64,000 nucleotides of DNA from Burkholderia sp. SRS-46 (GCF_004343775.1 NZ_PTXL01000010.1:248001-312000), one strand, 5' to 3'. Positions 9,525 to 18,433 are shown, counted from the first letter of the stretch. Notes: generated from the sequence alone by a model not told the origin. Made by a program: numbers and translations.

Positions 9525-11054
9525 TCACTCCGGCGAACATTCGAGTTGTGCATTTGCCTGATCGACGGAAGTCGCCCTCAGCAGCGCGGACCCGAGTTCC
9601 TCCGCACGCAAATCCTGCCGTTCCCCGGACAGAACATCGAAGTTGCGCCAGATAAAGTAATTGCTCTTCTCGGGCGAGGCGCCCAGTTTGTCGAACACGT
9701 GCCCCAGCGCTGGAACGTGATCACCGTAAAAGCACACCACGGTGTCCCGGCGCCGCTCGCGCAGGTATCCGAGTAGCCGCCCGATCATCGCATCCGCATT
9801 GGCCACGTGGCGCAGATAGGCGGTGAGGTCCCGCCAGTCCGCATCCTCGCCAAGTCGGTGGAGCGGCAGCGACTCCCCGGGACTGACGAACTCGAGATGC
9901 AACGGCCCATGATTTTCCATCGTCATCGCAAAAACGAACACCGGACTATCGGCTGATGCATCTAGCTCCGCGATGACGGCGTCAGCGACCGCGACATCGC
10001 CAACATAAGCACCTGTTCGCTCCACGTCCGCAAAATGCCTGATGTCGAGAAAGCGCTCGAACTGGAGTAGCGGATACGCGCGATCCCGACCGAAGAAATC
10101 TGCATAGTACGGATGAATCGCGGTCGTGCGATGGCCGGCGCGGCGGAACCAGCCAGCCAGCGACGCGCAACGACGACGCAGAAACGCGTAAGGATAGAAA
10201 CGCGCGTAGCCGAGCCGCTCCGACGCGACACCCGTCAGCACCGAGAATTCGGTGCGCATAGTGTTGGCGCCCCAAGCAGGTACCGCCAGTCGGCCATGCA
10301 TGACGGATTCGCGACAAGCCCGGTCGAATTGCGCGTACACCGCCGGCTCGATCGCCGGAATATGATCTCGTGCATCGAAGTAAGATTCACTCTGAATCAC
10401 GATCACGTCCGGCCGCACCCTCGGCACGCTGCCCGCGAACGGACTTGTCTCCAGTGTGCGGAGCAGGGTTTCGAACGTCGTGGGACGCAGGCCATTCAAT
10501 AGAAGGGCAACGAACACCGCAAAAAAACCGTGGCGACGCTGGTCGTTGTTCGCGTCGAGTGTAAGCGGCAGGCGCGCTGCCACCAACCGGCCAGCGAACA
10601 GGCAGACGAGTGCCGTCAGCGCGGCACCGACACGAGTATCCGGATATGGCGACGTCTCCGAGCAGTACCCTGCCGAAAGCGCCACGACTGCGGCCAGTGC
10701 ACCCGCAACCGCAGCCGGACTCAGAAACGGCAGATACAGCCGAGGATGCGAAAACAACTGGCTGAACAAGCTCAGATCCGAGAATACGAACGGCTCGCGC
10801 AATGCTTTGTATTTTGCGTTACTGACAACTACCACCAAGCAAACCAGTGCGACCGTAACGAATGCCGAGAACGACGGACGGCGCGTTACGAGCAGCATGA
10901 GACTTGCGACGAACGCAAAGGCGAGCACATGAAGCGCCAACGCAGCGCAGGAACGTCGAAACCTCGCGCGCGGCTTGGCCATAGCATCCGGCAAGAACGA
11001 CGTTGCAGCACCGATTGCGAAGATGAGCAGAAGCCGCACCTCAGCGCTCCTCAT
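9525..11054 (-). CDS. wcbQ: Membrane-bound LTA-synthase/sulfatase-like phosphotransferase
   Basis: A 509-residue protein. The N-terminal 180 residues contain several hydrophobic membrane segments, followed by an alkaline-phosphatase-superfamily domain facing the periplasm. Motifs match LtaS/OpgB-type phosphoglycerol and phosphoethanolamine transferases: IQSESYF (metal Glu), NTMRTEF (Thr nucleophile region) and YGDHVPALG (metal Asp-His). Its start overlaps the 3' end of the SDR gene by 14 bases. Position and type match WcbQ of B. pseudomallei and RkpI of rhizobia. A plausible role is transfer of a phosphoalcohol head group to the capsule lipid or polymer; the substrate is not known. Confidence 0.85.
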   Translation of the reverse strand: MRSAEVRLLLIFAIGAATSFLPDAMAKPRARFRRSCAALALHVLAFAFVASLMLLVTRRPSFSAFVTVALVCLVVVVSNAKYKALREPFVFSDLSLFSQLFSHPRLYLPFLSPAAVAGALAAVVALSAGYCSETSPYPDTRVGAALTALVCLFAGRLVAARLPLTLDANNDQRRHGFFAVFVALLLNGLRPTTFETLLRTLETSPFAGSVPRVRPDVIVIQSESYFDARDHIPAIEPAVYAQFDRACRESVMHGRLAVPAWGANTMRTEFSVLTGVASERLGYARFYPYAFLRRRCASLAGWFRRAGHRTTAIHPYYADFFGRDRAYPLLQFERFLDIRHFADVERTGAYVGDVAVADAVIAELDASADSPVFVFAMTMENHGPLHLEFVSPGESLPLHRLGEDADWRDLTAYLRHVANADAMIGRLLGYLRERRRDTVVCFYGDHVPALGHVFDKLGASPEKSNYFIWRNFDVLSGERQDLRAEELGSALLRATSVDQANAQLECSPE

Positions 11055-11826
11055 GAGGCACTGGATAGAGAACGCCGAGGATGGTGTCCGCTATTCGGAT
11101 CGGCAGCAGCGGCAGAATACGCATGCCAAGGTTGAGCAGGCGCGGAAACGCGATTTCGCCCCGCCGCTCCGTCAGCTTGCGTCGAATGTGTACGGCGGCT
11201 TTGTCGGGTGTCCACATGAACAGTTTGTCGCCCGGAAACACGTCGCTCATGGCTGTCTCGACGAAACCGGGCAAGACCACCGTCAGCGAGATGCCGTCGC
11301 GCCTCAGCAGAGGCCGTACCGAATCGGCGAACGCCTTGACCGCAGCCTTGCTTGCGCAATATGCCGGTGAGATCGCCATGCCACGGAGCGCGGCAAGCGA
11401 CGCCACCATCGCGACCTGGCCTCGTTTGCGTTCGCGCATGCGTTCAACTACCGGTAGTACGACGTTTATCGCGCCGTAGAAGTTTGTATCGACGACGCGG
11501 GCCGTTCTGTCACGCCCCTCCCAATCCGCCGAACTGGCAAGCGTGCTCGCAACGCCCGCGTTCGCGATCAACAGATCGATCGGATAGCAGGCGTCGAATT
11601 GCCGCAGCCAGTGCTCGACGGCTTGTGCGTCCCGGACGTCAAATTGCCCCGTTACAACCTCGGCGCCACGTGCACGACAATCCGCGGCGCATTCCGAAAG
11701 ACGCTGCGCGTCGCGCCCGACGAGACCAAGCACAGTGCCTGGCTCCGCGTAGGCTCTCGCCAGCGCACGGCCAATGCCAGCGCTCGCGCCGGTGATGACG
11801 ACATGACGAACAACTGTTCTAGTCAT
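11041..11826 (-). CDS. wcbP: Short-chain dehydrogenase/reductase
   Basis: Classical SDR of 261 residues: the nucleotide-binding motif TGASAGIG at residues 12-19, NAGV, a catalytic Ser in VASLAALRG and the YCASK catalytic pair. A hydrophobic C-terminal stretch (ILPLLPIRIADTILGVL) suggests membrane association, as in 3-ketosphinganine reductases and RkpH. It overlaps wcbO by 8 bases and wcbQ by 14, so it is translationally coupled. Equivalent to WcbP. In the pathway it could reduce a keto-lipid made by the oxoamine synthase; that is inference. Confidence 0.88.
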   Translation of the reverse strand: MTRTVVRHVVITGASAGIGRALARAYAEPGTVLGLVGRDAQRLSECAADCRARGAEVVTGQFDVRDAQAVEHWLRQFDACYPIDLLIANAGVASTLASSADWEGRDRTARVVDTNFYGAINVVLPVVERMRERKRGQVAMVASLAALRGMAISPAYCASKAAVKAFADSVRPLLRRDGISLTVVLPGFVETAMSDVFPGDKLFMWTPDKAAVHIRRKLTERRGEIAFPRLLNLGMRILPLLPIRIADTILGVLYPVPHEER

Positions 11827-13024
11827 GGGCCGCCTCGAGACGCTGAATAGTACCCGTTGTCGCCATTTCTATGCCGGTGCGCGTATAGAAATCACCATTG
11901 ATCTGCGTACGATGGACGACATAATCGAGAAACGCACGATAAAGACGATCATCCGGCGCCTTCGCTTCATTCCAGAATGCATCGACGGAACCTTGCCACG
12001 TGAGGCCGTCCATACTGTAGATCGCCGTGCCTAGCGCAAGCAGCGGTCGGCGGTGGTGAAGCGCGGAAAGGCCAACGGTGCTGTTTACCACCACCACACC
12101 TCGCGCATGTTCAAGCAGCGTCGGCAAGTGGCCGGCATCGATGAAGCGTAGTCGACCGCCGATGTCGAGCTCTCTCGCGAGACCTTCGGCAAAACGCCTG
12201 TAGTCGATCAATCCTGTATCGAGCGGATGATTCTTGATGATGAGCCATGTCGATTCTGGAGCATGGCGGGCGAACGAGCGCATGATTCGCTCGATTGCGT
12301 CGCATATGCCGTCGAAAGGAGAATGCACGACGATCTGCGCATCGGAATTCAGCTGCAGTGGAAACAGGAAATACGCTCGCCGTGCGCCCAGCAAGTCTTC
12401 CGTCACCGCTTGCGCTTCGGCGCGATGGCGGCCGCCAGACATCGCGCGGCACGCAAGTCCCATGTACTCCATCACCCCATTGCGAGGGCGATGGCTTGCA
12501 TAGTGCCGAAAGTAGCCCGCGAAAAGGAGGTTGGCCGCACGATAACGCATATCGTGCGCGGCGCGCTCGACAAGGCTGTAGCCGGTCTCTTTACCCAACG
12601 GACACGGCGGAATTGATCCGTGAACGTCAAGATAGTATTCCGGATTGCGCGGTAGCTCGGAGCGGCCATTGACACCTTGGCGTTCGAGCGTCAACCAATA
12701 TGGACGGACGTAACCTTCCTCGAAAACATGAACCTTAACGCCGCGTGCATGCGCAACCTTGTGCATCGGCAGATGAATCGCTCGGCAGTCCCCGAACATC
12801 AGTACGTCGGTGACGCCTTCGCGCGCGAGGAGGACGTCGTACCAAGTCGAAAGCTCGCCGACTCGACCCGTATAATTCAGAACCCCTTTCTTCTCTCCGT
12901 AAACGAGATCACCGCCGCAGAAATTCACGCGGCGCACGGAGTACCCGCGCGCCGAGAGCGACGCACTCAGGCTCGCGAAGAATGGGGAAGCTGGCCCCTG
13001 GAGGGTCAGGATGGAACGCCGCAT
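11819..13024 (-). CDS. wcbO: KpsS-type capsule (Kdo-linker) transferase
   Basis: A 401-residue member of the capsule polysaccharide biosynthesis family (KpsS/LipB/RkpJ). N-terminal ILTLQGPASPFF and GYSVRRVNFCGGD, then VHVFEEGYVRPYWLTLE, are the family hallmarks; the C-terminal half carries ENTSTVGLSAL-type residues seen here as VVNSTVGLSALHH. KpsS adds the first beta-Kdo to phosphatidylglycerol, and KpsC extends the poly-Kdo linker on which group 2 capsules are built. It is cytoplasmic, working with the KpsC at 29.3 kb. A 69-base gap separates it from the sulfotransferase upstream, the largest gap in this part of the operon. Confidence 0.9.
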   Translation of the reverse strand: MRRSILTLQGPASPFFASLSASLSARGYSVRRVNFCGGDLVYGEKKGVLNYTGRVGELSTWYDVLLAREGVTDVLMFGDCRAIHLPMHKVAHARGVKVHVFEEGYVRPYWLTLERQGVNGRSELPRNPEYYLDVHGSIPPCPLGKETGYSLVERAAHDMRYRAANLLFAGYFRHYASHRPRNGVMEYMGLACRAMSGGRHRAEAQAVTEDLLGARRAYFLFPLQLNSDAQIVVHSPFDGICDAIERIMRSFARHAPESTWLIIKNHPLDTGLIDYRRFAEGLARELDIGGRLRFIDAGHLPTLLEHARGVVVVNSTVGLSALHHRRPLLALGTAIYSMDGLTWQGSVDAFWNEAKAPDDRLYRAFLDYVVHRTQINGDFYTRTGIEMATTGTIQRLEAAHD

Positions 13025-13093
13025 GAGAATGACACCTGCCGAAACGATAGTGGTACGAACGCGCAGATATTGCGCGACGGATCGCGGAACTTA

Positions 13094-14305
13094 TCAGTCG
13101 GCGAACTCAATTTCGCTGATCATGATTCCGAGATTCCGGTCATCCTCACCAACTCCCTCGACGCTCGGATTAACTGGATCCTCGACCCGGATTCCCAAGC
13201 TCACGGCCCTGCCTCGCCGCAGATCCACCGACGGAAGATAGATCGTGTACGCTGCGCCAGCTCCGTTGCGGGTTCCCAGCGTAACCACGGTGTCAAATAT
13301 CCTGGTACCGTTCAGAAGCAGTGCTATCCGCCGCCCGCGCCCCTGGTGCTCCGCCACCCAAACAATATTCATCTTGATCAGCAGAGGCCCCGTGCGATCA
13401 CAATCAGGGGCAAACAGGAGTTCCGCATCCTGCCCCTGTGTCCAACTGCCCGCCCCCTCTGCCGGATAGAACCCAGTCTGGATATACCGGTAACCGTTTC
13501 CTCCATGCCGAAGATCGATCACAATCCCGCGCGGTAGCGGAAAGCCGATCCTTTCACCAAGCTGCGATCCCGGCTCCGCGGTGTCGAACCACCCGAGCGG
13601 CTCTGCCACGACATCCAAGAGCGGCAGGCAATGCTCGAGACCGGCACGAACGAATTTCTCTCGCGCCGGCGTGTCCCCAATAACCTTCATATTGTCGAAA
13701 TCGAAATCATCAACTTCGAGAAACCGGGACATGGCGTCCCGCCAGACACGCTGGTGTACGATCAGGCTATCGTAAAAGACGTGAAAAAAGTCGCCGGCGA
13801 CGCGACGCGTCATCGCATGGTTCCACGCACTCACCCACCAATGTAAAGCGGTCTCGGCATCGACCAGGGTCGCCTCTTCACCGTGATTCTTCCTGAGCAT
13901 CGAGATCACTACGTCGTATGGATTGCGTGTGATCCAGATCTCACGAAATCCGATCCATGCTGGATATCGAGGTTGCGGCCACGCATGATGTCCGGGAAAT
14001 TTCGTGCCGATATAGCGCGGCGTTTTCCCGAGCACACGTCCGAAAATGGCCAGTGAGAGCGCCTTCTCGTCGCGCTCCTGAACAGGCATGAGATGCGCGT
14101 AGTCTTCGAAGCCGGTTTCTTTGCGCAGCCGCCGTTCCTCACGGAAGATCGAATCGAGCGAATCAAAGAACGTCCACGAGGAATACTCATGAAACAGAGC
14201 AATCTCGGCGCTCCGGTTCAGCGCTGCTCCCAAAGCCGTCGTACCGCTACGCGGTGCGCCGCCCACGACCAGCCAGTCGACGGGTTTGTCATTCATGTCA
14301 GCCAT
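13094..14305 (-). CDS. Sulfotransferase fused to a C-terminal beta-rich domain
   Basis: A 403-residue protein. Residues 10-240 form a PAPS-dependent sulfotransferase: the 5'-phosphosulfate loop GAPRSGTT (16-23) and the 3'-phosphate motif ITRNPYDVVIS (about 125-135) are clear. Residues 255-403 form a separate beta-rich region beginning with GYRYIQTGFYP, ending in a strand-rich tail, and resembling the tail of the glycosyltransferase at 20.9-22.1 kb. It lies 3 bases after its upstream neighbour in the serotype-specific block. It probably sulfates the capsular polysaccharide or its lipid; no APS kinase or PAPS gene is visible in the window. The accessory domain's role is unknown. Confidence 0.8.
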   Translation of the reverse strand: MADMNDKPVDWLVVGGAPRSGTTALGAALNRSAEIALFHEYSSWTFFDSLDSIFREERRLRKETGFEDYAHLMPVQERDEKALSLAIFGRVLGKTPRYIGTKFPGHHAWPQPRYPAWIGFREIWITRNPYDVVISMLRKNHGEEATLVDAETALHWWVSAWNHAMTRRVAGDFFHVFYDSLIVHQRVWRDAMSRFLEVDDFDFDNMKVIGDTPAREKFVRAGLEHCLPLLDVVAEPLGWFDTAEPGSQLGERIGFPLPRGIVIDLRHGGNGYRYIQTGFYPAEGAGSWTQGQDAELLFAPDCDRTGPLLIKMNIVWVAEHQGRGRRIALLLNGTRIFDTVVTLGTRNGAGAAYTIYLPSVDLRRGRAVSLGIRVEDPVNPSVEGVGEDDRNLGIMISEIEFAD

Positions 14306-14308
14306 ACT

Positions 14309-14938
14309 TCACTCCTCCCAGACCCAACCCAGCTCGCGCTTGATCTTACGATCTTCTGCTCGGCGTCGACGTGCCGACCAATTGTGCAGAAGGCTTGGCA
14401 ACGCACCGATGTTCTTGCCGAGGAGTTTCAAAGATTTTCCGTCCTTGCAGAGTCGCTCGGCAATCCGTTTTACAGTGACCGGATTCAGGATTGCAGGCTG
14501 CACAAAGAATGCAGTCGACAACGGCGGAGCCAACTGGAAAATCTGGGAATCGTCGCAAATCAGCGCGAAGACCTTCGGCCAGTCGGTAATCGAATGCAAA
14601 CCAACGCGCAGTTGGAACAGCGCGCGTATGACAAGCTCCGACTCAAATCCGTTGGCCTTGACCAGCACGACTCCGTCCGCCGGAAAGCTGGCGCACGAGT
14701 CGCGAATTTTTTCGACGTCGAGCACCCCCTCGAGCGTGAAGCCGATTTCAACCCAATCACAGAAATTCCAGATCGATAGGACACGCGTCGCGCCATTCTC
14801 AGACGGCCGTCGCAGTATTGCGGCGGTATCGGCAACCATCGAGACCGGGTCATCAAGCTCGGCGACTCGGTGGAGAAACGGCGCGACGGCGGCCTCGTCG
14901 GCCCGCCACACCGATGTCGGAAGACAGACTGTATGCAT
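14309..14938 (-). CDS. Unrecognised protein of the capsule block
   Basis: A 209-residue soluble protein without signal peptide or membrane segment. I do not recognise its family. Its middle contains hydrophobic strand-like stretches (TRVLSIWNF, DGVVLVKANGF, KVFALICDDS) that would suit an alpha/beta fold, and the C-terminus is basic (ARRRRAEDRKIKRELG). It is separated by 1 base from the 593-residue gene upstream and 3 bases from the sulfotransferase downstream, so it is cotranscribed and presumably acts on the same serotype-specific residue. Confidence 0.6.
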   Translation of the reverse strand: MHTVCLPTSVWRADEAAVAPFLHRVAELDDPVSMVADTAAILRRPSENGATRVLSIWNFCDWVEIGFTLEGVLDVEKIRDSCASFPADGVVLVKANGFESELVIRALFQLRVGLHSITDWPKVFALICDDSQIFQLAPPLSTAFFVQPAILNPVTVKRIAERLCKDGKSLKLLGKNIGALPSLLHNWSARRRRAEDRKIKRELGWVWEE

Positions 14939-14939
14939 G

Positions 14940-16721
14940 CTATGTACGAATGAACGGCGTCGACTTCATGAGCGCTTGAAAGTAAAAAAACAAGCCGCCT
15001 CGCAAATAAAGAACGTCCCGTCGCCGACGAAAGAGATGGAAAGCGGAGAACAATGTTCCGATAATCAATGCCACCGACCGCTTCTGCAGATAGTCTTCTG
15101 GTGCGCGATAAAAAACCGAGCCCAGCGGTCGTAGTGCGATGTGGTTCAGCAATACTTCGTTCTCTAGAACAAGCGCTCGAACCGGATCGACACGCTCAAC
15201 GAGCAAGCGATGCACGACGCGCTCCGTCCAGGAAAAGGGCAACTGATCAAAAACCACCCATTTTTCGAAATCCGCGATGAATGTGCGCAGTGCCGTCGCC
15301 TGAATCGGCACCCGAACGCGCGACAGCAGGTTGATGATCAACGCAATCCGATGCGATGAACGCTCGACGGCAGCCGCTGGCAACTGCACCCGGATATCCG
15401 CCGGCACATACTTCGCGGCGAAGCGATTCATCAGATCCAGCGCCTTGGACGTGCTGACCTTGATCGACGGCTTGCGTGCGAATGGGAACATTTCGGTCCA
15501 CGCGCGAATGTGGCGCGCCTTGCCTCGCGCGTTTTCGATGAGCATACCGGTGACACGCGACAGCAGCGGACGGGACACCAACGATTGCGTGATACCGAAC
15601 GGATTGACTCGGCTCGGAATACCTTTGTCAGACGCTCGGAACGCATGCTCCAGATCCTCGAATTCGATCCAATGCAAGTTTTCGTTCTGCGGGCACGCGA
15701 GCCACACGGACTTCTTGCAAAGGTACATGCTTCCAGTCGGGTAACTCGTCTGCTCGTAACGAAGGGCATTGGCTGCGAAGAATCCGGAGCGCTCCGTCAA
15801 CGCAAGCACACTCGGCGCGAATTCGCTCGTTTTCTCTACGTCCTCGTTGCGCATGACACCACGCTCGGTCTGCCCGCGCACGCGATGCGATATGCCGAAA
15901 TCGGAATACCGGCGAGGCATGAGGTTCAATTTGTCTTCAAAGAACACGCTCTGCATCGTCGTGAGCGGAAAGCAATCGCCGAATCGCTGCACGACTTCAA
16001 GGAAATTCTCTGGGAGGAAAACCCTATCGTGAATGATGCAAAGATTCGGCCACTTGGCTTCCTGAGCCAGACGGTTCTTCTTTTCGCAGATCTTCACCGG
16101 CGGCGCCGTAATGTCCTCGCCGACGATCCGCACTCGGTCGAAATACTTGAAGTTGCTCCCGGGCCGGCCGCAGAGCAGGATCTCGATTTTCTCGATTTTC
16201 AGCTCAAGGATGCGCTCGACAACCACGTTCAGCAACGTCGCATCTTCCGGCCCAACCGGAATACCGAACGTCCAGGCGTCCACTCCGGCATCGCGCTCGG
16301 CCATCAACGGCGCACGCTTTCTGAAAATAATGGCCCCCGGCTCACCGTCGATTCGCTCGAAGGCATCGGAGAAATAATGTCGCTGCAGATAGGGCTCAGT
16401 CGACACGTCGCCCATCATCGTGATCGTCGCACCGACGTCAACCGTATGCGCTATATCCCAAAGGATAAGCGGAGCCAACGGAGAATCGGTCTCGATGCCG
16501 TACAGAACGATGTTCGAACCGTGCACCCACAAAAATCGTTCAGCGGCATGAACACGTCTCACCACCTTACGGCGATAGCGCGAATCGATCGACCGGAACG
16601 TCAACACCGTTGCACCTTGATCTGCCAGCGCAGCGACGTCATCGGGCAACAATGGGGCGGTCTTCTTCGAGATCGACGTGTATCCGAGCGACTTGAGATG
16701 CTCGAGTTTGATGATGGGCAT
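14940..16721 (-). CDS. Large glycosyltransferase-like protein of the capsule block
   Basis: A 593-residue soluble protein. It lacks a transmembrane region except for a weakly hydrophobic tail. The central part, with NLCIIHDRVFLPENF (about residues 228-242), resembles the nucleotide-sugar-binding region of GT-A type transferases, and TGSMYLCKKSVWLACP with a following Trp-Ile-Glu-Phe-Glu resembles the acceptor loop. The N- and C-terminal thirds match nothing I recognise. It sits between the cupin gene (3 bases away) and the unknown gene downstream. Polymerising or branching transferase is the best guess; confidence in the function is modest. Confidence 0.55.
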   Translation of the reverse strand: MPIIKLEHLKSLGYTSISKKTAPLLPDDVAALADQGATVLTFRSIDSRYRRKVVRRVHAAERFLWVHGSNIVLYGIETDSPLAPLILWDIAHTVDVGATITMMGDVSTEPYLQRHYFSDAFERIDGEPGAIIFRKRAPLMAERDAGVDAWTFGIPVGPEDATLLNVVVERILELKIEKIEILLCGRPGSNFKYFDRVRIVGEDITAPPVKICEKKNRLAQEAKWPNLCIIHDRVFLPENFLEVVQRFGDCFPLTTMQSVFFEDKLNLMPRRYSDFGISHRVRGQTERGVMRNEDVEKTSEFAPSVLALTERSGFFAANALRYEQTSYPTGSMYLCKKSVWLACPQNENLHWIEFEDLEHAFRASDKGIPSRVNPFGITQSLVSRPLLSRVTGMLIENARGKARHIRAWTEMFPFARKPSIKVSTSKALDLMNRFAAKYVPADIRVQLPAAAVERSSHRIALIINLLSRVRVPIQATALRTFIADFEKWVVFDQLPFSWTERVVHRLLVERVDPVRALVLENEVLLNHIALRPLGSVFYRAPEDYLQKRSVALIIGTLFSAFHLFRRRRDVLYLRGGLFFYFQALMKSTPFIRT

Positions 16722-16724
16722 CGC

Positions 16725-17048
16725 TTACTCGACCAGATACTTGTCGTCGAGCGCACCCGGCGTCTTCACGACGACATTGATCGCATCGGTCAACGCCTCG
16801 AAATCCGTTGCCTCATTGGGCGATACGACAATGATGTCGCCTTCGCCCCACTCCTTGCCGAACATGCGGACACGTCCTGAGAGAACCAGGGTAATTTCGG
16901 TCGCTTGCTTGTGGAAATGGGCACCTTCCTTGTCGCCGACCTTGTAGCGCTTGACCGCGACCTCGCAGCTGTCGGTGGAAAGTGCGGTCGGCGTAAATGC
17001 GCCAACGAACCACCCCTTTGTCATATCAGAGAGTTTGAATACCTGCAT
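16725..17048 (-). CDS. Small cupin protein
   Basis: A single-domain cupin of 107 residues. The first cupin motif is visible as GAHFHKQATE followed by VLSGRVRMFG (two His and a Glu for metal binding), and the second is weak (GEGDIIVVSP). Such small cupins in polysaccharide loci act as sugar epimerases/isomerases or as binding and regulatory proteins. It lies 3 bases after the nucleotidyltransferase gene, so it is likely to act on the same activated sugar or polyol. Confidence 0.8.
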   Translation of the reverse strand: MQVFKLSDMTKGWFVGAFTPTALSTDSCEVAVKRYKVGDKEGAHFHKQATEITLVLSGRVRMFGKEWGEGDIIVVSPNEATDFEALTDAINVVVKTPGALDDKYLVE

Positions 17049-17051
17049 CTC

Positions 17052-17780
17052 TCACACTCCTTGCTCGTAATGCGCTTCGGTATGCTGAAGCTGGCGCTCG
17101 CTCTTAATCGGCAGATACCTGCTGCTTTCGATGTTGTGCAGGCCGATGCGGGCCTGTTTCAAGATCAGCTCATTAAGAACCGGTGTCACATAAAAATCAC
17201 TGCCAACGTGGACGTCCTTGCGAATCATGTCGCGGACGCCCGCAAGGAAACTGCGGCCGCTGGCGAACCAGTACACGCCCGCAGACGCGAACTTGCTGAT
17301 CGGTCGCTTTTCTGCCGCTTCGGTAACAAGGCCATCTTCGCCGACGCGAACATACGAGTAACGCGGATGAACCGACTGGAACGTAATGATCCCGGCGTCA
17401 AGCTTGCCGGAACGAAAGTCATGCACGATTTCCGCTAGATTCACGTCGACCAGCTGATTCGCGTTGACGACCAGGAGTTCCGAATCGGAATCGATATATT
17501 CCGATGCGAGCAACGCAGTGCATGCTGCACCGCGAACGGAGTCCGCTACAGGGACCAGCGCTGCATCCGAACGCAGGATGGTCACGACATCGCCCATATG
17601 GAAACGCGTCATTTCAGAGCGCCGCAGCGCGACGATGACGCGGCCGCCGACAACCGAACTGACAGACTGGATAACGCGTTCGATCAGCGTCACGCCGTCG
17701 ATTTCGGCGAGCAGAAGTGGATATTCGCCGTCGACTGGCTCCATCGTTGCGGCGCCTGCCGCGAGAATCAGTACGTTCAT
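17052..17780 (-). CDS. Nucleotidyltransferase-fold protein with atypical signature
   Basis: A 242-residue protein starting MNVLILAAG, with the Rossmann-like fold of sugar-phosphate nucleotidyltransferases: ELLVVNANQLVDVNLAEI is the second-motif region and SDFYVTPVLNELILKQ is family-typical. The nucleotide-binding signature, normally GxGTRxxPxxxxxPK, reads GAATMEPVDGEYPLLL, so the usual Arg and Lys are missing. It may be a catalytically altered partner of the intact nucleotidyltransferase at 19.0 kb, or use a different phosphate donor. Its start overlaps the stop of the HAD gene by 4 bases. Confidence 0.75.
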   Translation of the reverse strand: MNVLILAAGAATMEPVDGEYPLLLAEIDGVTLIERVIQSVSSVVGGRVIVALRRSEMTRFHMGDVVTILRSDAALVPVADSVRGAACTALLASEYIDSDSELLVVNANQLVDVNLAEIVHDFRSGKLDAGIITFQSVHPRYSYVRVGEDGLVTEAAEKRPISKFASAGVYWFASGRSFLAGVRDMIRKDVHVGSDFYVTPVLNELILKQARIGLHNIESSRYLPIKSERQLQHTEAHYEQGV

Positions 17781-18412
17781 GCGGTCAGCGCCTCCTGCGC
17801 CTTGTCGATTGCGTCGACGATGTTGGCGTAATTGGTGTCGTGAACGTCCTTGACGACCAGAACATGCGCGCCTGACGCTCGGGCGGCCTTCACGCCGTTC
17901 TCGTTATCCTCGACGATCACGCATTCGGTCGGGTGGCAACCGAGCGCCTGCATTGCCTTGAGATAGATCTCGGGATTCGGTTTGGCATTCACGACATCTT
18001 CATTCGAGAGCATCACGTCGAGATACTTGGTCAATCCGGCCTTGTCCATCATCAATTCGACCGTGTGGCGAATCGAATTCGACGCGACTGCAAGCTTGCA
18101 CCCTTGCGCCTTCAGCTTGGAAAGTGCAAATTCGTGTACAAAACGCGGCTTGCACAGTGCGTGTACGATTTCAGTCGTGTACTGCTGCTTCATTTCGTTT
18201 ACGAACGAATGCAGCGCCTGCGGAAGGTCCGTCTGAAGCGAGAGCATCTCCAGCTTCCGCTTGGTCGGCAATCCGTCATACGTCGTCAGATGGTCGATCC
18301 GGTTGATTTCGTAACCGAACAGCTGCAGCGCTCGATTGAGCGCTTCGTAGTGCCACTCCTTGGCTTCGATGAGGACGCCGTCCATATCGAATATCACCGC
18401 CTTGATCATCAC
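17777..18412 (-). CDS. HAD-superfamily phosphatase (beta-PGM-like)
   Basis: A 211-residue HAD hydrolase with cap type C1. Motif I is VIFDMDGVL (nucleophile Asp in FDMDG), motif II is VASNS, motif III a Lys in VNAKPNPEIYLKA, and motif IV VIVEDNENG. All catalytic residues are present. Substrates in this subgroup are small phosphosugars or polyol phosphates. Overlapped with the atypical nucleotidyltransferase and 21 bases downstream of the GDPD-like gene, it likely supplies or removes a phosphate in synthesis of a polyol or deoxysugar substituent. A second ATG at 18409 is also possible. Confidence 0.85.
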   Translation of the reverse strand: MMIKAVIFDMDGVLIEAKEWHYEALNRALQLFGYEINRIDHLTTYDGLPTKRKLEMLSLQTDLPQALHSFVNEMKQQYTTEIVHALCKPRFVHEFALSKLKAQGCKLAVASNSIRHTVELMMDKAGLTKYLDVMLSNEDVVNAKPNPEIYLKAMQALGCHPTECVIVEDNENGVKAARASGAHVLVVKDVHDTNYANIVDAIDKAQEALTA

Positions 18413-18433
18413 AACCCCGTGTTCAGTAGTGTG

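Noticed and set aside
1930-9540. ATG at 9540 as the start of the PKS
   Set aside because: No ribosome binding site precedes it, while the ATG at 9513 starts the conserved KS N-terminus with a GGAG overlapping the upstream stop.
15510-16880. 456-codon plus-strand frame opposite the 593-residue capsule gene
   Set aside because: Antisense shadow with no start signal or family resemblance.
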